This document shows positions 1-11,059 of a DNA stretch of 64,000 bases, in pieces; the first letter of the stretch is position 1, and each line of letters opens with the position of its first letter. The stretch spans positions 24,407,001 to 24,471,000 of the forward strand of contig JAWZYU010000007.1 of the NCBI GenBank assembly GCA_038380435.1. Reading direction: 5' to 3'. This DNA is from Ryuthela nishihirai (lineage: Eukaryota; Arthropoda; Arachnida; Araneae; Heptathelidae). The position numbers were made by a program, and so were the translations under genes. Below the pieces are notes generated by a model, which saw nothing but the letters and a program-made list of their open reading frames with translations, was not told the origin of the DNA and did not search any database.

Positions 1-61
1 AGCAAAGACAGCACTCCGTCTTCAGTGAAGTGATGCTATGTACTGACATTAGGTCTGTTTA

Positions 62-246
62 GACAAAGAGCTTCTTTCCACATGTCGTGAAGGGTGATTC
101 CAGAGTCTCAGTTGCAGGTGGGGACGGACGAGGTCATTATTTCAATAGCCTCGCGGACTATGGTTCCGTAGAAAGTGGATGCACGCGCAAGAAGTGTGGC
201 GTGCTCCCAGTCTATTGTTGCTGTGTGTTGCACTGCTAGCTCAGAG
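62..246 (-). pseudogene. Penelope-like element, C-terminal fragment
   Basis: Read on the minus strand, this stretch encodes a string resembling the C-terminal end of Penelope-like retroelement polyproteins: an AVQHTATIDWEHA segment, then GTIVREAIEI, then an LHDMWKEAL-like end. The 'H..DW..A......REAIEI' pattern is typical of the region around the GIY-YIG endonuclease of this family. One in-frame stop lies just after the REAIEI block. No reverse transcriptase part is visible because the window begins here. The segment is more GC-rich than the DNA to its right. Family assignment is by memory of the pattern and is moderate. Confidence 0.5.
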
Positions 247-329
247 GTGGCTGTCATTAGTTTCTTTTGGCTGACATCAGTTTGGTGCTCCGCGAATTTA
301 GCTTAGCATATAAAAAAATATCAGCCAAA

Positions 330-860
330 TGAACTTTATTTAGGGTATATATTAACAACTACACATATCGCTCAATAGCACACTTTCATTACACACTATA
401 AAAAAGCTCTAAATATATATAATCTCGTTGGTAACAGTAATTTCAACTAGATCACACACACTAAACAACAAATTTTCATTCCACACGAAAAACAGCCCCA
501 AAATACACATAATCTTGTATGAGACAACAATTTTAATCTGCACATATCACTTAAGAAAAAATTTTCGCTCTGCACATAAAAATAAGCCCCCCCCCCCCAA
601 AAAAAAAAAAAAAACACATCAAAGGCAACTATTTGAACCATAACTTCTCCCTAAACAACAAATTTAGGTTCTATACTTAGAGAAGTCCCCCCCTCCCCAA
701 TAAATATTCCTATCGAAGACAACTATTTAAACTACAGCATATCACTAATCAACAGACCTTCATTTTGTACTTTAAAACAAACCCAACAAAAAACACGAAA
801 TCAAAGGATAAAGACACATAAAATGAACGCTTACCTATAAACGCCTAAATATCCAGAAAT
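330..860 (+). repeat. ~90-bp tandem repeat array (array 1)
   Basis: A diverged tandem array. The anchor 'ataaaaa-agc-ccc' recurs at about 397, 484, 573, 675 and 769, a spacing of 87-102 bp, followed each time by an 'aatct/ctcat..gagacaac'-like stretch. A run of 12 C (587-598) followed by 16 A (599-614) sits inside one unit. The same unit builds arrays at 6.6-7.7, 8.9-9.7 and 59.25-59.55 kb. No coding potential beyond low-complexity chance ORFs. Confidence 0.6.
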
Positions 861-1000
861 TTTGGTTCCTAGGAGTACGTAGATACTTTGAAATTACTAA
901 AAACATTTTTAATTTGCAGCATTCTAAGATTTATGGAACCACCACCTCCACATGATAGTTAAAAAAAACGTACATATTCATTTCAGATCATACCCTAGCA

Positions 1001-3654
1001 CAATGGTTCTCAAACTTTGGAAGCCTGAAGATCCCATTTTCATTTAAATTTTTTTCGCGGACCCCTTGCTTATCAATTCATGTTTTCATTATTTGAGAAA
1101 AATTACACGTAATTAAAAGTTTTATTTGTTTACAAATTTGCTACAAATAATTTAGTTATACATTATTTACTATTCTTGTATTTATGTATTTCTTTATAAA
1201 ATAATTCAATTCACAAATTGGGGTGATATAAAATAATTCAATTCACACATTATTCGGGTGATGGGGAGAAGCCTGGATCCTGAAACATAATGAGGCCAAT
1301 TTTATTTCTCAAATGGTTAATGTGAAGGATGATGCTGTTTTTGTGAAATTATAGTAGTAATGTTTGGCTCAATGGAAGAAAGTTGAATTCTTAGATCAGG
1401 TTCTACACCTAATTGGTTTCTGTACTTTGATTATATATATAAAAGAACTGAGAAAGCCCATTCACATAAATATGTTGTGCAAAATGGCATCAAATACTTC
1501 ATTGTTTTTATGGCTAGATTAGTATAATCAGGTTTTAGACATAACCAAAAATCTACCAGACTATGTTGGTTGAAACTTAGTATCAAAGAGGTGTCACATG
1601 ACAACTCTACAAGACTATCTTTTTCAGATGAAGGTAAATTTTTGGCATCGCTGACGTTTGTATTAAATGGATATCTGATCCAGATTTTACCAGAATCAGG
1701 AGGGGGAAAATATTTCCTGAAGCTGTTTTTCAATTTCTGTAAATATTCAGTGAAAAGATTTCTTAGTTCATCAGAAAGATCTTCATTGGAGGTTTCAATA
1801 AAATCATTGAGTGTTGGAAATGACTCGTATACACAGTTATGAAGATGTTTTGACAAGTCAAATTTTTTTAGAATAGTTTCCACTTTATCTTCAACTTTGA
1901 ATATAGTTACAGCTACTCCTTGTAGGATTAAATTTAGCCCATTTAAACTGGCATAAATATCAGCCAAGTACACCACTATAGCTAACCACAAAAAAAATTG
2001 GAAGGTTCGCTCAAATGAAATCGCGTATCTAGTACAAAAAATTCTTATCTCATTGCGCAACTCAAACAAGTGGTTTAAAACTTTTACCCAAGACAGCCAG
2101 CGTACTTCGGCATGTAATAAAAGCTGGTGATGACTGCTGCCCATCTCCTCACAAAGAACTTGAAAGATACGGAAAATTAGTGGACGAGCCTTAATAAAAT
2201 TGACCACTTTAACCACCTCATCTAATGCTGTCTTCAACTTTGCTGGCATTTTTCTGGCAGTTAATGATTCTCTGTATAAGCAACAGTATTCCATGTAAAT
2301 GTAGGTGCAAAAGCTTTAACATCTGCAAGCAGTCCACTGTATTTTCCAGACATTGCACAAGCCCCATCAGTGCTAATCCCTATACATTTTAACCACTCAA
2401 TTTCATTTTTTATCATGAAATCATTTAAATTATTAAAAATAGTTCAGCAGTAGTATGTGTTGGTAATGCATGGCAAAATAAGAAATCTTTGTGAATCTCG
2501 TTATCGAATTCGTATCAAATAAATGCATGAAAATTAGCATTATTAGTGACATCTGTACTCTCACCTAATTGTAGTGAATAATATTGATTTTTGTGTACTC
2601 TTGTAATTAACTACTCTTTTATATTATTAGACATTTCTACAATTCTATGCTTGACAATGTCGTTTGATAATGAAATCATGCTTAGTTCTTTTGTAGATTT
2701 ATCTCCCAGCACAGCATAGGTAATTACTTCCTCTGCTATAGTGTGAGGTTTTCCAGACTTTGCTATTAGTAAAGATACTTGATATGACACAATCATAGCT
2801 TTTTTGTTGTTACAGCCAGTTGCAATTTTTTCAATTGATTTTTGGCTTGCATGCAGTTATTGCTGTTTTATTTTAAAATACTCGACAGATTTGCTGATGT
2901 GTTCCTTATGTTTAGTTTCTAAATGCCGACAAAGTTTGGCCAGTTTCATACATTCATTTGATATTGTAACAAAGAACACATTGAGATTGTTTGGCATCAT
3001 TTGGATATATATATGTAAATCCGAATGATAATCTTCACTATATCTTCGTATTTTACCTTTTGATTGGTGTGTCCCACTTGCTTTTGAACAAGATGCATCT
3101 TCATTTGGGTTGTCGTCATTACTTTTACATTTTAATAATGAGCCAGATTTCAACCAGCGATCCACATCTAATTTTGGGCTTATTATAATAATGAAAAAAG
3201 TTCACAAAACAACACTGTTGTTGGTTCAACTAGTCAATATAACTCAAGTAAACAGTAACGTGTGTACAGTACAAAATACGAAATACAGTAAGAAACTGAA
3301 GTAAAGGACATCTCGTTTATGTTGTTATGTGCAGTCGCAGTAACCAACTTCGGTGGAGGAGACTAGAACTCATTTCCAGCAACACGTGCACTTTTCATTC
3401 TAATATAGCTCTGTCTGTCTTCTTTTACACATATGCTTAACTAGCTGAACAGTTATTGTATTGATTTAAACAGAGTACAATAAATAGGCTATAAAACGTA
3501 TTCCTTTACACTTCTGTATGTTCAAAAGTTAAACGTATTAATTCACAAAAACTTAATTTAAAAAAAGATTTTCTAATGCTTATAAATAATTTTTTTTAAA
3601 TTACTTAATATATATTTCAGACACTGTTCGCAGACCCCAGTTTGAGAAACGCTG
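1001..3654 (-). mobile_element. hAT-superfamily DNA transposon, decayed, with TIRs and 8-bp TSD
   Basis: The ends are inverted copies of each other: the left end reads CAATGGTTCTCAAACT and the right end, on the other strand, CAGCGTTTCTCAAACT. This matches the CAG..GTTCTCAAACT terminus common in vertebrate and arthropod hAT (Charlie/Buster type) elements. The flanks at 993-1000 (ccctagca) and 3655-3662 (ccttagct) agree at 6 of 8 positions, as expected for an old 8-bp target duplication. The inside holds a broken transposase on the minus strand. An old, immobile copy. Confidence 0.85.
1345..3165 (-). pseudogene. hAT transposase (ZBED5/SCAND3-like), broken
   Basis: Three blocks on the minus strand follow the usual order of BED-type hAT transposases. 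Block 3165-2857 is the BED-finger region (RRYSEDY, later RHLETKHKEH), though the first cysteine pair is not evident. Block 2796-2611 has AKSGKPHTIAEEVI. Block 2294-1431 carries KVVNFIKARPL, LLLHAEVRWLS and the C-terminal dimerisation motif near TTYLCEWAFS. Homology continues past the stop at 1431-1433 (SKYRNQLGVEPDLR-like) to about 1345, so the stop is a mutation. Sequence between blocks 2 and 1 is out of frame. Similar genes have been domesticated in vertebrates, but the breaks here argue for a dead transposon. Confidence 0.85.
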
Positions 3655-3964
3655 CCTTAGCTGCCTTATAAACCTAAAAAATATCAAAATGTGATATTTA
3701 CATGTCACTGCAAATCTCAGCAACAGACAATATTTTCTGTTCAATTCTGTTAGAACCACTAACCAGTGTGTCATACGTTATGTTCCCATTTCTTACATTT
3801 ATTCTGTAGCCAGGTTGCCCCATGAATTGCACCATGACCCTTTTAATGTATTATATGTTTCTTCGCTCATTTGCAAATACACTGCATGACATTGAAACTG
3901 CCCCACCCAGGAGTGAGGGGATAGGGGTAAAATGTAGCACACATAGCAATACATATTGGCATGC

Positions 3965-4172
3965 TGTCCCATGGCTGAGTGGTTAGCGTGCTTGGCTACT
4001 GATCTAAGGGACCTGGGTTCGAGCCCCAGATAAGGCATGGATGTTTGTGTTGTTTTTCTGCTGAGGTCCTGCCATCCTCACAGACCTTCTACTACGGCAT
4101 ATAAACTGACAGGCTCCTGTCAGACCTCTGTGGCAAGCAGCTGCTTGAGGGGGTATTTATTTATTTTATTAT
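3965..4172 (+). mobile_element. SINE family A, full-length (tRNA-derived)
   Basis: The head is tRNA-like: A-box TGGCTGAGTGGTTAGCG and B-box GGTTCGAGCCC, resembling the Ser/Leu type. It is followed by a body with 'ctgctgaggtcctgcca', 'ctactacggcatataaac', the hairpin ctgacaggctcctgtcag, the palindrome aagcagctgctt, then a TTTATTTATTT tail. At least 14 full, partial or decayed copies occur in this window, which defines the consensus. No clear target duplication here. Confidence 0.9.
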
Positions 4173-4189
4173 GATTTAATTTGCAGCCA

Positions 4190-4805
4190 CTTACAGTGGT
4201 TAGAAGATGAGACAATGCAGCACGTGACTACCTCAGTAGGTGGTTGCACTGCTGTGAACGGCAATACAGGTAGCAATAAGACGTGGCATGAAGTCATACA
4301 GTCGACGGATATGGTCCTGAGGAATTGCACACCAAGCAGCGTTGACTTGCTCCCATAATTCATTGAGATTCCATGCCAGCCAGTGAGAGAGGATTGCACA
4401 CGTCACCCAATGTGGTCTAACAGATTTTCTATTGGAGATAAATCTGGAGATTGTGCTGGCCATGGCAATACTTAAACATGTTGTAAACATTGTCTCTGGA
4501 GACCCGAACAGTGTGTACATGGACATTGCCATGCTGGAAAATGGGCTGCTGCATGCCTCCCAGGAACAGTAACAAAATTATCTTCGGCTGCAGAACCGTG
4601 CTAACGTATTAGGCTGCAGAACAGTGTTAACGTATCGTGCCATGTTAATGTATTGTTATCAGGCTGCAGAACCGTGCTAACATATCGTGCAGCTGTCAAT
4701 GATCCCATGATACAGACAAGAGGTGACCTGCTGTCATATCCAATAGCACACCATACCATTATGCCTGGTTGATAGGCGGTGTGCCAGTTGGGAACAAAAG
4801 TTGGA
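4190..4805 (-). pseudogene. Tc1-like transposase, C-terminal half
   Basis: On the minus strand, 4802-4601 encodes VPNWHTAYQPGIMVWCAIGY and then SRSPLV, the block following the first catalytic Asp in Tc1 transposases. Around 4440-4400 the SPDLSPIEN motif carries the catalytic Glu of the DD34E triad. The C-terminal block PQDHIRRLYDFMPR ends near 4240. Stops and frame shifts separate these pieces. At its 5' side the Tc1 reading frame runs directly into a mariner fragment, so a mariner was probably inserted here or the two were joined by deletion. Confidence 0.8.
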
Positions 4806-5660
4806 TCCATCCTCTCAACAAGTTTTAAAGTTATCCATGCATTAAAAGTGTCTTTGAAGTCATTTTTCGAAAGGGTGCGAAGTATTGTCGTGTTTCTGCA
4901 AGCTTTGTCATCAGATGCGAAATGTTTCCCTTTCAAAACTTTCTTCAGTCGCAGAAAGAGGAAAAAATCATAGGGTGCTAAATCCGGGGAAAATGGAGGA
5001 TGTGGCAGAACCTCAGCACCTATGGCAGTGATCACTGGCTGCACAATATTAGCCATATGGGGCCTGGCATTGTTGTGATGGAGAAACCAAGTCACACCAG
5101 AAAGTTCCGGACATTTTTCACGAATGGCCGCCAAAGTTTGGTTCTGAGAACCTTCGAGTAAGCTTCCTTATTCATGATTGTTCCACAAGGCACAAAGTGA
5201 GTAACGAGAACACCTTTGATGTCAAAAAACACAATCGTCTGTCTTCATTCAGGATTACCAGGGCTCTTTCGATTTGTTCAGGAGTTATTGAGGAAGAAGG
5301 CTGGCCGGGTCTCCATCTTTGAATCACTTATGCCACTTAAAAATGACAGACCTACAAAGACAGTCATTACCATAGGCTTCACTCATCTCTTCAACAGTTG
5401 CAGCAGCACTTAGGCCTCGCCTAACACATAACGAATGACATACCGCTGTTCTGTCTAATTTCTGATATTCTGAACGAACGTCTATGACACACAACTCAAA
5501 TCAGTCTTAACACAACAGCAGTCAATGCCAAATGACCTTGGCACGTGGAGCTTCCTTTGCAGTGTTCACACACAGCGCCACCTAGTGTTACTTTGGAAAA
5601 AGTGCTATGTACGAGTACTTATGGTGTCAGTCCACCAATTAAATGATCACCCCTTGAGTA
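4806..5660 (-). pseudogene. mariner-like (DD34D) transposase remnant
   Basis: Minus-strand pieces in order: an N-terminal region near 5430-5310 (ATVEEMSEAYG..C), a first catalytic Asp block FFDIKGVLVTHFVP near 5215-5175, then HHNNARPHMANIV near 5075, where mariners normally have HHDNARPH, so the second catalytic Asp is Asn. The PFSPDLAPYDFFLF block with the third Asp follows. The stretch between the helix-turn-helix region and the first Asp is much shorter than usual, pointing to an internal deletion, and there are several frame breaks. The C-terminal end is cut off where Tc1 sequence begins. Confidence 0.8.
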
Positions 5661-5699
5661 CAGCATTATTTGGACTATCTCATCTTTCTGACTGTATAA

Positions 5700-6106
5700 T
5701 TTATAAATTTATTTGAGGTTTCAGATATTCAGCTAGGTAATCAGGAAAGCATACTGCTTACATTAAAGGAAGTAGAAATTAAACAATGCATGATAATACA
5801 TTAATGTAAGCTTACCAAAACATTACTCAGATATGATACTATGGAATGCACTGTCTTCTGTTCATTACTTTGTCAGAATAATCAATCTCCTTATCATCAA
5901 GTAGCACAGCTAAAGTTAAAAGTTTTTGTTTTATGTGCAACAGTGTATTTGGGAGGGGGGGGGGGCATCTCCCCAAATACATTTTAAAAATTTATCTTCA
6001 TTTTTGCATTTTTAAAATATTTAGGCAGTTTTAAAAAAATCATATTCCTTAGACAGAGCCCCCCCCCCCCCCCTGAAAAATACTTATACTAAATCTCAAA
6101 CTTGTC
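5700..6106. other. Gene-free stretch with long G and C runs
   Basis: No coding or element similarity seen. Contains an 11-G run (5955-5965) set inside an inverted repeat (gtatttggg ... ccccaaatac) and a 15-C run (6059-6073). Confidence 0.6.
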
Positions 6107-6316
6107 TAAATAAAATAAAATAATCCTCTCAAGCAGCTGTTTGCCACAGAGGTATGACAGAAGCCTACCAATTTAATACACCATAGTAGAAGGTCTGTGA
6201 GAATGGCAGGACTTCAGTAGAAAAACGATAGAAACATCCATGCCTTAACCAGGTCTCGAATCCAAGTCTCTTTAATCAGTAGCCAAGTGCGCTAACCATT
6301 CGTTCGGCTACGAAAC
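6107..6316 (-). mobile_element. SINE family A, diverged
   Basis: Reverse-orientation copy: the tail (taatcctctcaagcagctg) is at the left and the tRNA-like head (caagtgcgctaaccattcgt) at the right. It carries more substitutions than other copies, for example in the B-box region (tctcgaatcc), so it is older. Confidence 0.85.
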
Positions 6317-6619
6317 AGCTAACTGGCATTTACACATGACTATTTAAAAGAAAATTTAGTTGCATTCACTTGTGATGGTTTAGCAATGATACTTGGGGGA
6401 AAAAAAGTGGCATCAGTGCATTATTACTTTCTGTTGCAGGACTGAAGAGATTGAAATTTTTTGGAAACTATTTAGAAAGGAATACAGATGCTGTCATTTT
6501 TTTTAGAAAAGAAGTCTATGAATGTAAACCCATTTTCTCCATAACTACCAAAGTAAAATTCTATCTTATGCCATTGCTTCAAAATGAAACTTTTTTCAGA
6601 AAATTGTATAAAACATAAT

Positions 6620-7690
6620 AAAAACAAAAAACTCCTAAATTATAAACAACGAACTACTGACCCACATTTCAAAAGAACTCCAGAGCTTAAATAGCTGAAT
6701 GGGCTAAAACAACTGCAAAAATGTTCAAATTATAAACAACAAACAGCCATTCTGCACTTGAAAAGAGCTCCAGGGATTAAACAAATAGCCCAGTCATAGT
6801 TAAACAAAGTGCAAAAATGTCCAAAATCATAAACAACAAACCACCATCCCACACAAAAAAAAATTGGAGTTAAATAGCCCAATAGGCTAAATAAAATAAA
6901 AATAAAATAAATACCCCCTCAAGCAGCTGCTTGCCACAGAGGTCTGACAGGAGCCTGTCAGTTTATATGCCACAGTAAAGATCTGTGAGGATGGCAGGAC
7001 CTCAGCAGAAAAACGACACAGACATCCATAGCCTAAATCCGGGGCTCGAACCCAGGTCCCTTAGATCAGTAGCCAAGCGTGCTAACCACTCGGCCACGGA
7101 CAAGTACAAAAAACACCCAAAATCATAAACTTTTTGGCGCATGGGTGCCAAAAAATCAAAAATGCCCAAAATCAAACAATAAAATGTTGTTCTGCACTAA
7201 AAAAAGTCCAGGGTTTAAATAACAATATGGGCAAAAACAAGGGCAAAAATGTCCAAAATCATAAAAACAAACTGTCGTTTTGCACTCTGACAAAGCTCCA
7301 TGAGTTGAAAAACCAAATGGCTAAAACAAGCTCATAAATGACTAAAATCGTAAATAACGAACTATCGTTCTGCACTTGAAAAAAGTTCCAGTGCTAAAAT
7401 AACCCAATGGACAAAAGAAGCACAAAAATGCCCAAAATTGTAAACTAACCACTATTCCACACTCCGAAAAAGTTCCATGGGTTGAAAAATCCAATGAGCT
7501 AAAACAAGTAATGGCCCAGAAAATATGATGCCAATGAACTGTCAATCAGAACTAAAAAGACCCCAGGGGTTAAGTAACCCAATGGGCTAAAACAATCCCA
7601 AAAACATCCAAAATTGTGAACAACGAACTCTTGTTCTGCACTTGAAAAAAGGTCCCAGGGGTTAACTAACCCAATGGATAAAAAAGACAC
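6620..7690 (+). repeat. ~90-bp tandem repeat array (array 2)
   Basis: About eleven diverged units. The anchor 'at(a/g)aaca-acgaac' recurs near 6641, 6731, 6829, 7259, 7346, 7437, 7520 and 7610 with 85-98 bp spacing. Each unit also has 'tctgcacttgaaaaaag-tccag' and 'aacccaatgggctaaaac'. The array is split by a SINE A insertion at 6890-7101. Several small ORFs here are by-products of the repeat. Confidence 0.8.
6890..7101 (-). mobile_element. SINE family A, inserted in the 90-bp array
   Basis: Well-preserved reverse copy: taccccctcaagcagctgct tail side at left, ggctcgaacccaggtccctt (B-box) and gctaaccactcggcc (A-box) at right. Repeat-array sequence continues on both sides, so the SINE is younger than the array. 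Confidence 0.9.
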
Positions 7691-7699
7691 CAAAAAGCA

Positions 7700-8365
7700 T
7701 ATATATATATAAACCGAAAACCCCTACATAATCTAACTGCTCATGCCCAAACCACGTTTCTGTTTATGAACACATACACCATCCCCAATTAAATATTCAT
7801 AATCCATTCAAATACTACAAACTACAAATATTAACAACTAGCACAACAAAATTTTCAAATGCCTACATTCTCCATTAGCATAGCAACAATAATTACACTA
7901 AAAAAAATGCAAAAATACATTACATGTCAAATTTCCCACAATACCTTTGTTCTACCACACATCAAAACTACATTTATTCACATTAGTACATCACCTCACT
8001 ATCTACCATCTAATTCTATTCATATGCCACAAAACAATATATCATCATATCCCTATGCCTCTACTGATTCACTGTATTCAAAACTCCACAGACCTAACAT
8101 TATGGGAACAATACTATCCCGCAATAAAAGGAATTACATACCTAATTTTAATTTTGAAAAGCCCCTTTGTGATCTACATTTAGATAATCAAAACACACCA
8201 ATTTACCATGATTTCAAACCCCTGAATAACATCAGTACCATTTGCTAAATATGTACCAATTTTTTATGGACAAACTTTACATAATATATCACGCTTCATA
8301 AAATAATGCAAAAGAACTTAGCATCTGTGTAAATTTTGGTTTAAGTTGGCAATTTTCTGAAAACA
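7700..8365. other. A+C-rich stretch, no recognised gene
   Basis: Plus strand is strongly A/C biased, and a 129-codon open frame (7859-8248) exists. Its product matches nothing I recognise and a second frame is open for 78 codons over the same bases, so the openness probably reflects low T-to-A stop-codon density. The bias resembles the LINE at 24.2-26.1 kb, but no shared motif is visible. Confidence 0.4.
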
Positions 8366-8369
8366 TACA

Positions 8370-8459
8370 GTAAGGAGATTATAAGCAAGTTCGATTCTAG
8401 TCTTGCTTATAATCTCCTTACCGCATAAGAAATAAATCAGTAAGATTTATTTCTTCTGC
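8370..8459. repeat. Two adjacent perfect hairpins
   Basis: Hairpin 1: a perfect 20-bp stem, 8370-8389 (gtaaggagattataagcaag) with 8402-8421, and a 12-nt loop. Hairpin 2 begins 2 nt later: 12-bp stem 8427-8438 with 8444-8455 and a 5-nt loop, plus a 3-bp outer stem (gca/tgc). No coding frame overlaps. Function unknown; could be a foldback element or a structured RNA. Confidence 0.8.
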
Positions 8460-8469
8460 AACTAGTGCT

Positions 8470-8885
8470 ATTTTTTTTATGCAATGCAATAATATATTAC
8501 ATTGTTGATGCCGATGAAGAGATTTAATTTTTTCAAAATTATACCAAGTCTCTTAAAATTACTTCAGGGAAAAAAATTCCAACTAAATATGCAATTTCAA
8601 AAATGCATTTCAATATTACATTAGAAAGTATATTCAAATTTCTTGGAAAGTTCTACAAAATATAACCCAAATAATTGTATTAAGAGCAGTGAATATGCAT
8701 ACAATGAGAATATGCTGAGTAGAGAATATAACGATAAACAGTTATTCCTAAGTGTAAAATTTTGCTTCTGCAAATAAATGAAAACCGCCAGAAGTAATAG
8801 TATCTAAAGCAATATTTCCTAACTTTGCATATCATTATACGATGAATTTCAGCCAGTCTCCCAAGGCTACTTGTTTTAACAGCCT
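8470..8885. other. Gene-free AT-rich stretch
   Basis: No open frame, element end or repeat recognised. Confidence 0.5.
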
Positions 8886-8889
8886 ATTA

Positions 8890-9688
8890 TCACTAATCAA
8901 TGAAGGTTCATTCAGTAATTTAAAACAAATTTGAAAAAATCAATAATCTCATCGGAGAAGGCTATTCTAACAAGCGCATACTTCAAACCAAGGAATTACC
9001 ATTCTGCATTTTAAGAAAACCACAATGCAAAATTATTGGACACAACCATTTTAACCATAACATACTGCTAAATAACCATTCCACTCTTTTTACCCACCTC
9101 CCAAAACAAACCAATATCATAACAAGCCTAAAACCAAAATTGTAAACAATTTACTGCCAATCCACAGCATAAAAAAGCCCCCAGAACTAAATAATCCCAT
9201 CAGGGACAATAAGCCTGAAACACACAAATTATAATAAATAATGCACCACCAATCCACAATTAGAAAAGCCCCAGGAACTAAATAATCTCATCAGACAAAT
9301 TGAAAAAAAAAGAAAAAATTATCATAAACAGCTCACTGCCAATTTTCAGAATAAAAGGTCACCAGAACTAAATAATCCCATCAGAGACAACAAACTTAAA
9401 AAAACAAGATTTATCATAAACAATTCACTGCTGATCCACAGTATAAAAAAGCCCTGGAACTAAATAATCCCATCAGAAAAAACAAGCTAAAACACAAATT
9501 ATTGTAAACAATTACCGCCAAGAAAAACATAAAATATTGTGATCAATTCACCAATTTGCAGTATAAAAAAAGCATCCAGAACCATATATGCCATCAGACA
9601 CAATGAGCCTAGAAAGACACGAATTATAGTAAACATGCACACCATTATTAAAAAAACCAGAACATGATAATCTCATTGAAGACAACAA
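8890..9688 (+). repeat. ~90-bp tandem repeat array (array 3)
   Basis: Units anchored on 'ataaaaaagcccc-agaactaaataatcccatcagagacaa' (here given as its consensus pieces: ataaaaaagcccc, then agaactaaataatcccatca) near 9174, 9262, 9350, 9443 and about 9565, spacing 88-120 bp. Same family as arrays 1, 2 and 4. The right end is interrupted by a Tc1 element exactly after a 'gaagacaa' unit segment. Confidence 0.8.
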
Positions 9689-11056
9689 CACTGCTGACCA
9701 ATAAAAGTGCAACACCAGGAAAAACAAGAGATATCAAAACCATATTCAGTGAATACATAGCTTATGTTACAAGGATCAAATGATTACAAATACAACTTGG
9801 TTAGACTTGTGGAATACAAAGAAATCAGTATCTTGCGTAGCCATCATAAGCAGTAATAATCGATGCTACATGGTTCGCCATTGAGAGGATGAGACGTTGG
9901 CTGTATGTTTGGGGAATGTCAGTGCATGCAGTTTCGATATGCAGACAAAGTTCATCTGTTGTAGCAGCTGCTGGTGCTTGGTGTGCTAGTTGTCATGAGA
10001 TCATGGGCCAGACATGTTCAATTGGGAACAGATCCGGTGAACGCACAGGTCAAGGCAGAATCGTCACATGGTGGATATCCATGAATTGTTGGACGATGCA
10101 TGCCACATGTGGTAGGGCATTGTCCTGTTGGTAAATGACACCAGAGAGCCCCTGATGATAAGGTATGACCACAGGCTCCAACACCTCAGTGATCTAACGC
10201 CGACTGTTCAAAGAACTGGTAATGCATACGAGGTGCGTGCATGAGTGAAACACCAAGGGTCGGACCTCTATGGCGCTGCATCATGCGTTTCACTGAGCTT
10301 CGTCGTGGTACCACCAGATATGGATTCGTCCATCATGGTGCTGCATACTGAAGTGGGATTCATCTGAAAAGACAATGCGATGCCATTTGCACATCCATGC
10401 GCTATGTTCTTGGCACCATTGCAGTCACATACGCCTGTGTTGAGTCAAAGGAGCTGAAGCAATGGCTACCTAGCAAAGATGCCCCAATGTTGCAGATGAC
10501 TTCGAACTGTACGTGAGGACTGGTTGATGTGCAACACACCCTAACTGTTGAGCTAAGGTGTTTGATGTGGCTGTACGATCATTCATAGCCATGCATGAGA
10601 TGTCTGTCCTCTTGTTTGTGTGAAAGGGCGGTTGAGATCTCTCACATTGGCGAGTTCCTTCCTTCTCTACCCACTGCCATATTCTCATCACTGTGGCAGC
10701 ATTCCATCCAACACAAGCACCGATGTCTCGGTACGATAATCCGCCTTCCTGTATCTCACAATTCTCCCTCGTTCAAAGTCGGAAACCTGGTAGTATGGAT
10801 GCCCTGTTCTTCGACAGGGCATACTTGATCCTTTAGTGTGCAAGAACTGCGAGCAAACATAATTTTAGTGCTTTACACCGACTCTTTGCAATCCCCTCTT
10901 ATACCACTTCCAGGGGGGGTGTTACTGTTACGCATGATGTGCATATGTGCTGCACTTTGAATCATTTACCTGTTCTCCCATGGGCTACCCATCTTGCATA
11001 TTTTTGGACAATCTGATGAGTTCTTCCTGGTGTTGCACTTTTAATGTCCAGCAGTG
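9689..11056 (-). mobile_element. Tc1-like transposon with ~33-bp TIRs, transposase broken
   Basis: Left end 9689 (cactgctgac, then aaaagtgcaacaccaggaa) and right end 11056 are inverted copies, nearly identical over 33 bp. The right flank is TA as expected for Tc1/mariner; the left flank is AA, a probable mutation. On the minus strand, IVFSDESHFSMQHHDGRIHI (first catalytic Asp) lies near 10365-10305 and RSPDLFPIEHVW (catalytic Glu) near 10050-10010. Frame shifts and stops separate them, and the second Asp block is not in a clear frame. A dead copy inserted into the 90-bp array. Confidence 0.9.
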
Positions 11057-11059
11057 TAT

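Noticed and set aside
428..643. Overlapping 71- and 64-codon frames on opposite strands
   Set aside because: They run through a poly-C/poly-A tract and the 90-bp array; low complexity, no family pattern.
1570..1842. Plus-strand 90-codon frame
   Set aside because: Antisense to the hAT transposase, which has the conserved motifs.
6620..7690. Possible CRISPR-like array
   Set aside because: Units are diverged along their whole ~90-bp length with no constant-repeat/variable-spacer pattern, and the DNA is eukaryotic.
7859..8248. 129-codon frame considered as a gene
   Set aside because: A/C-biased DNA with few stops; a second frame is open too and no domain is visible.
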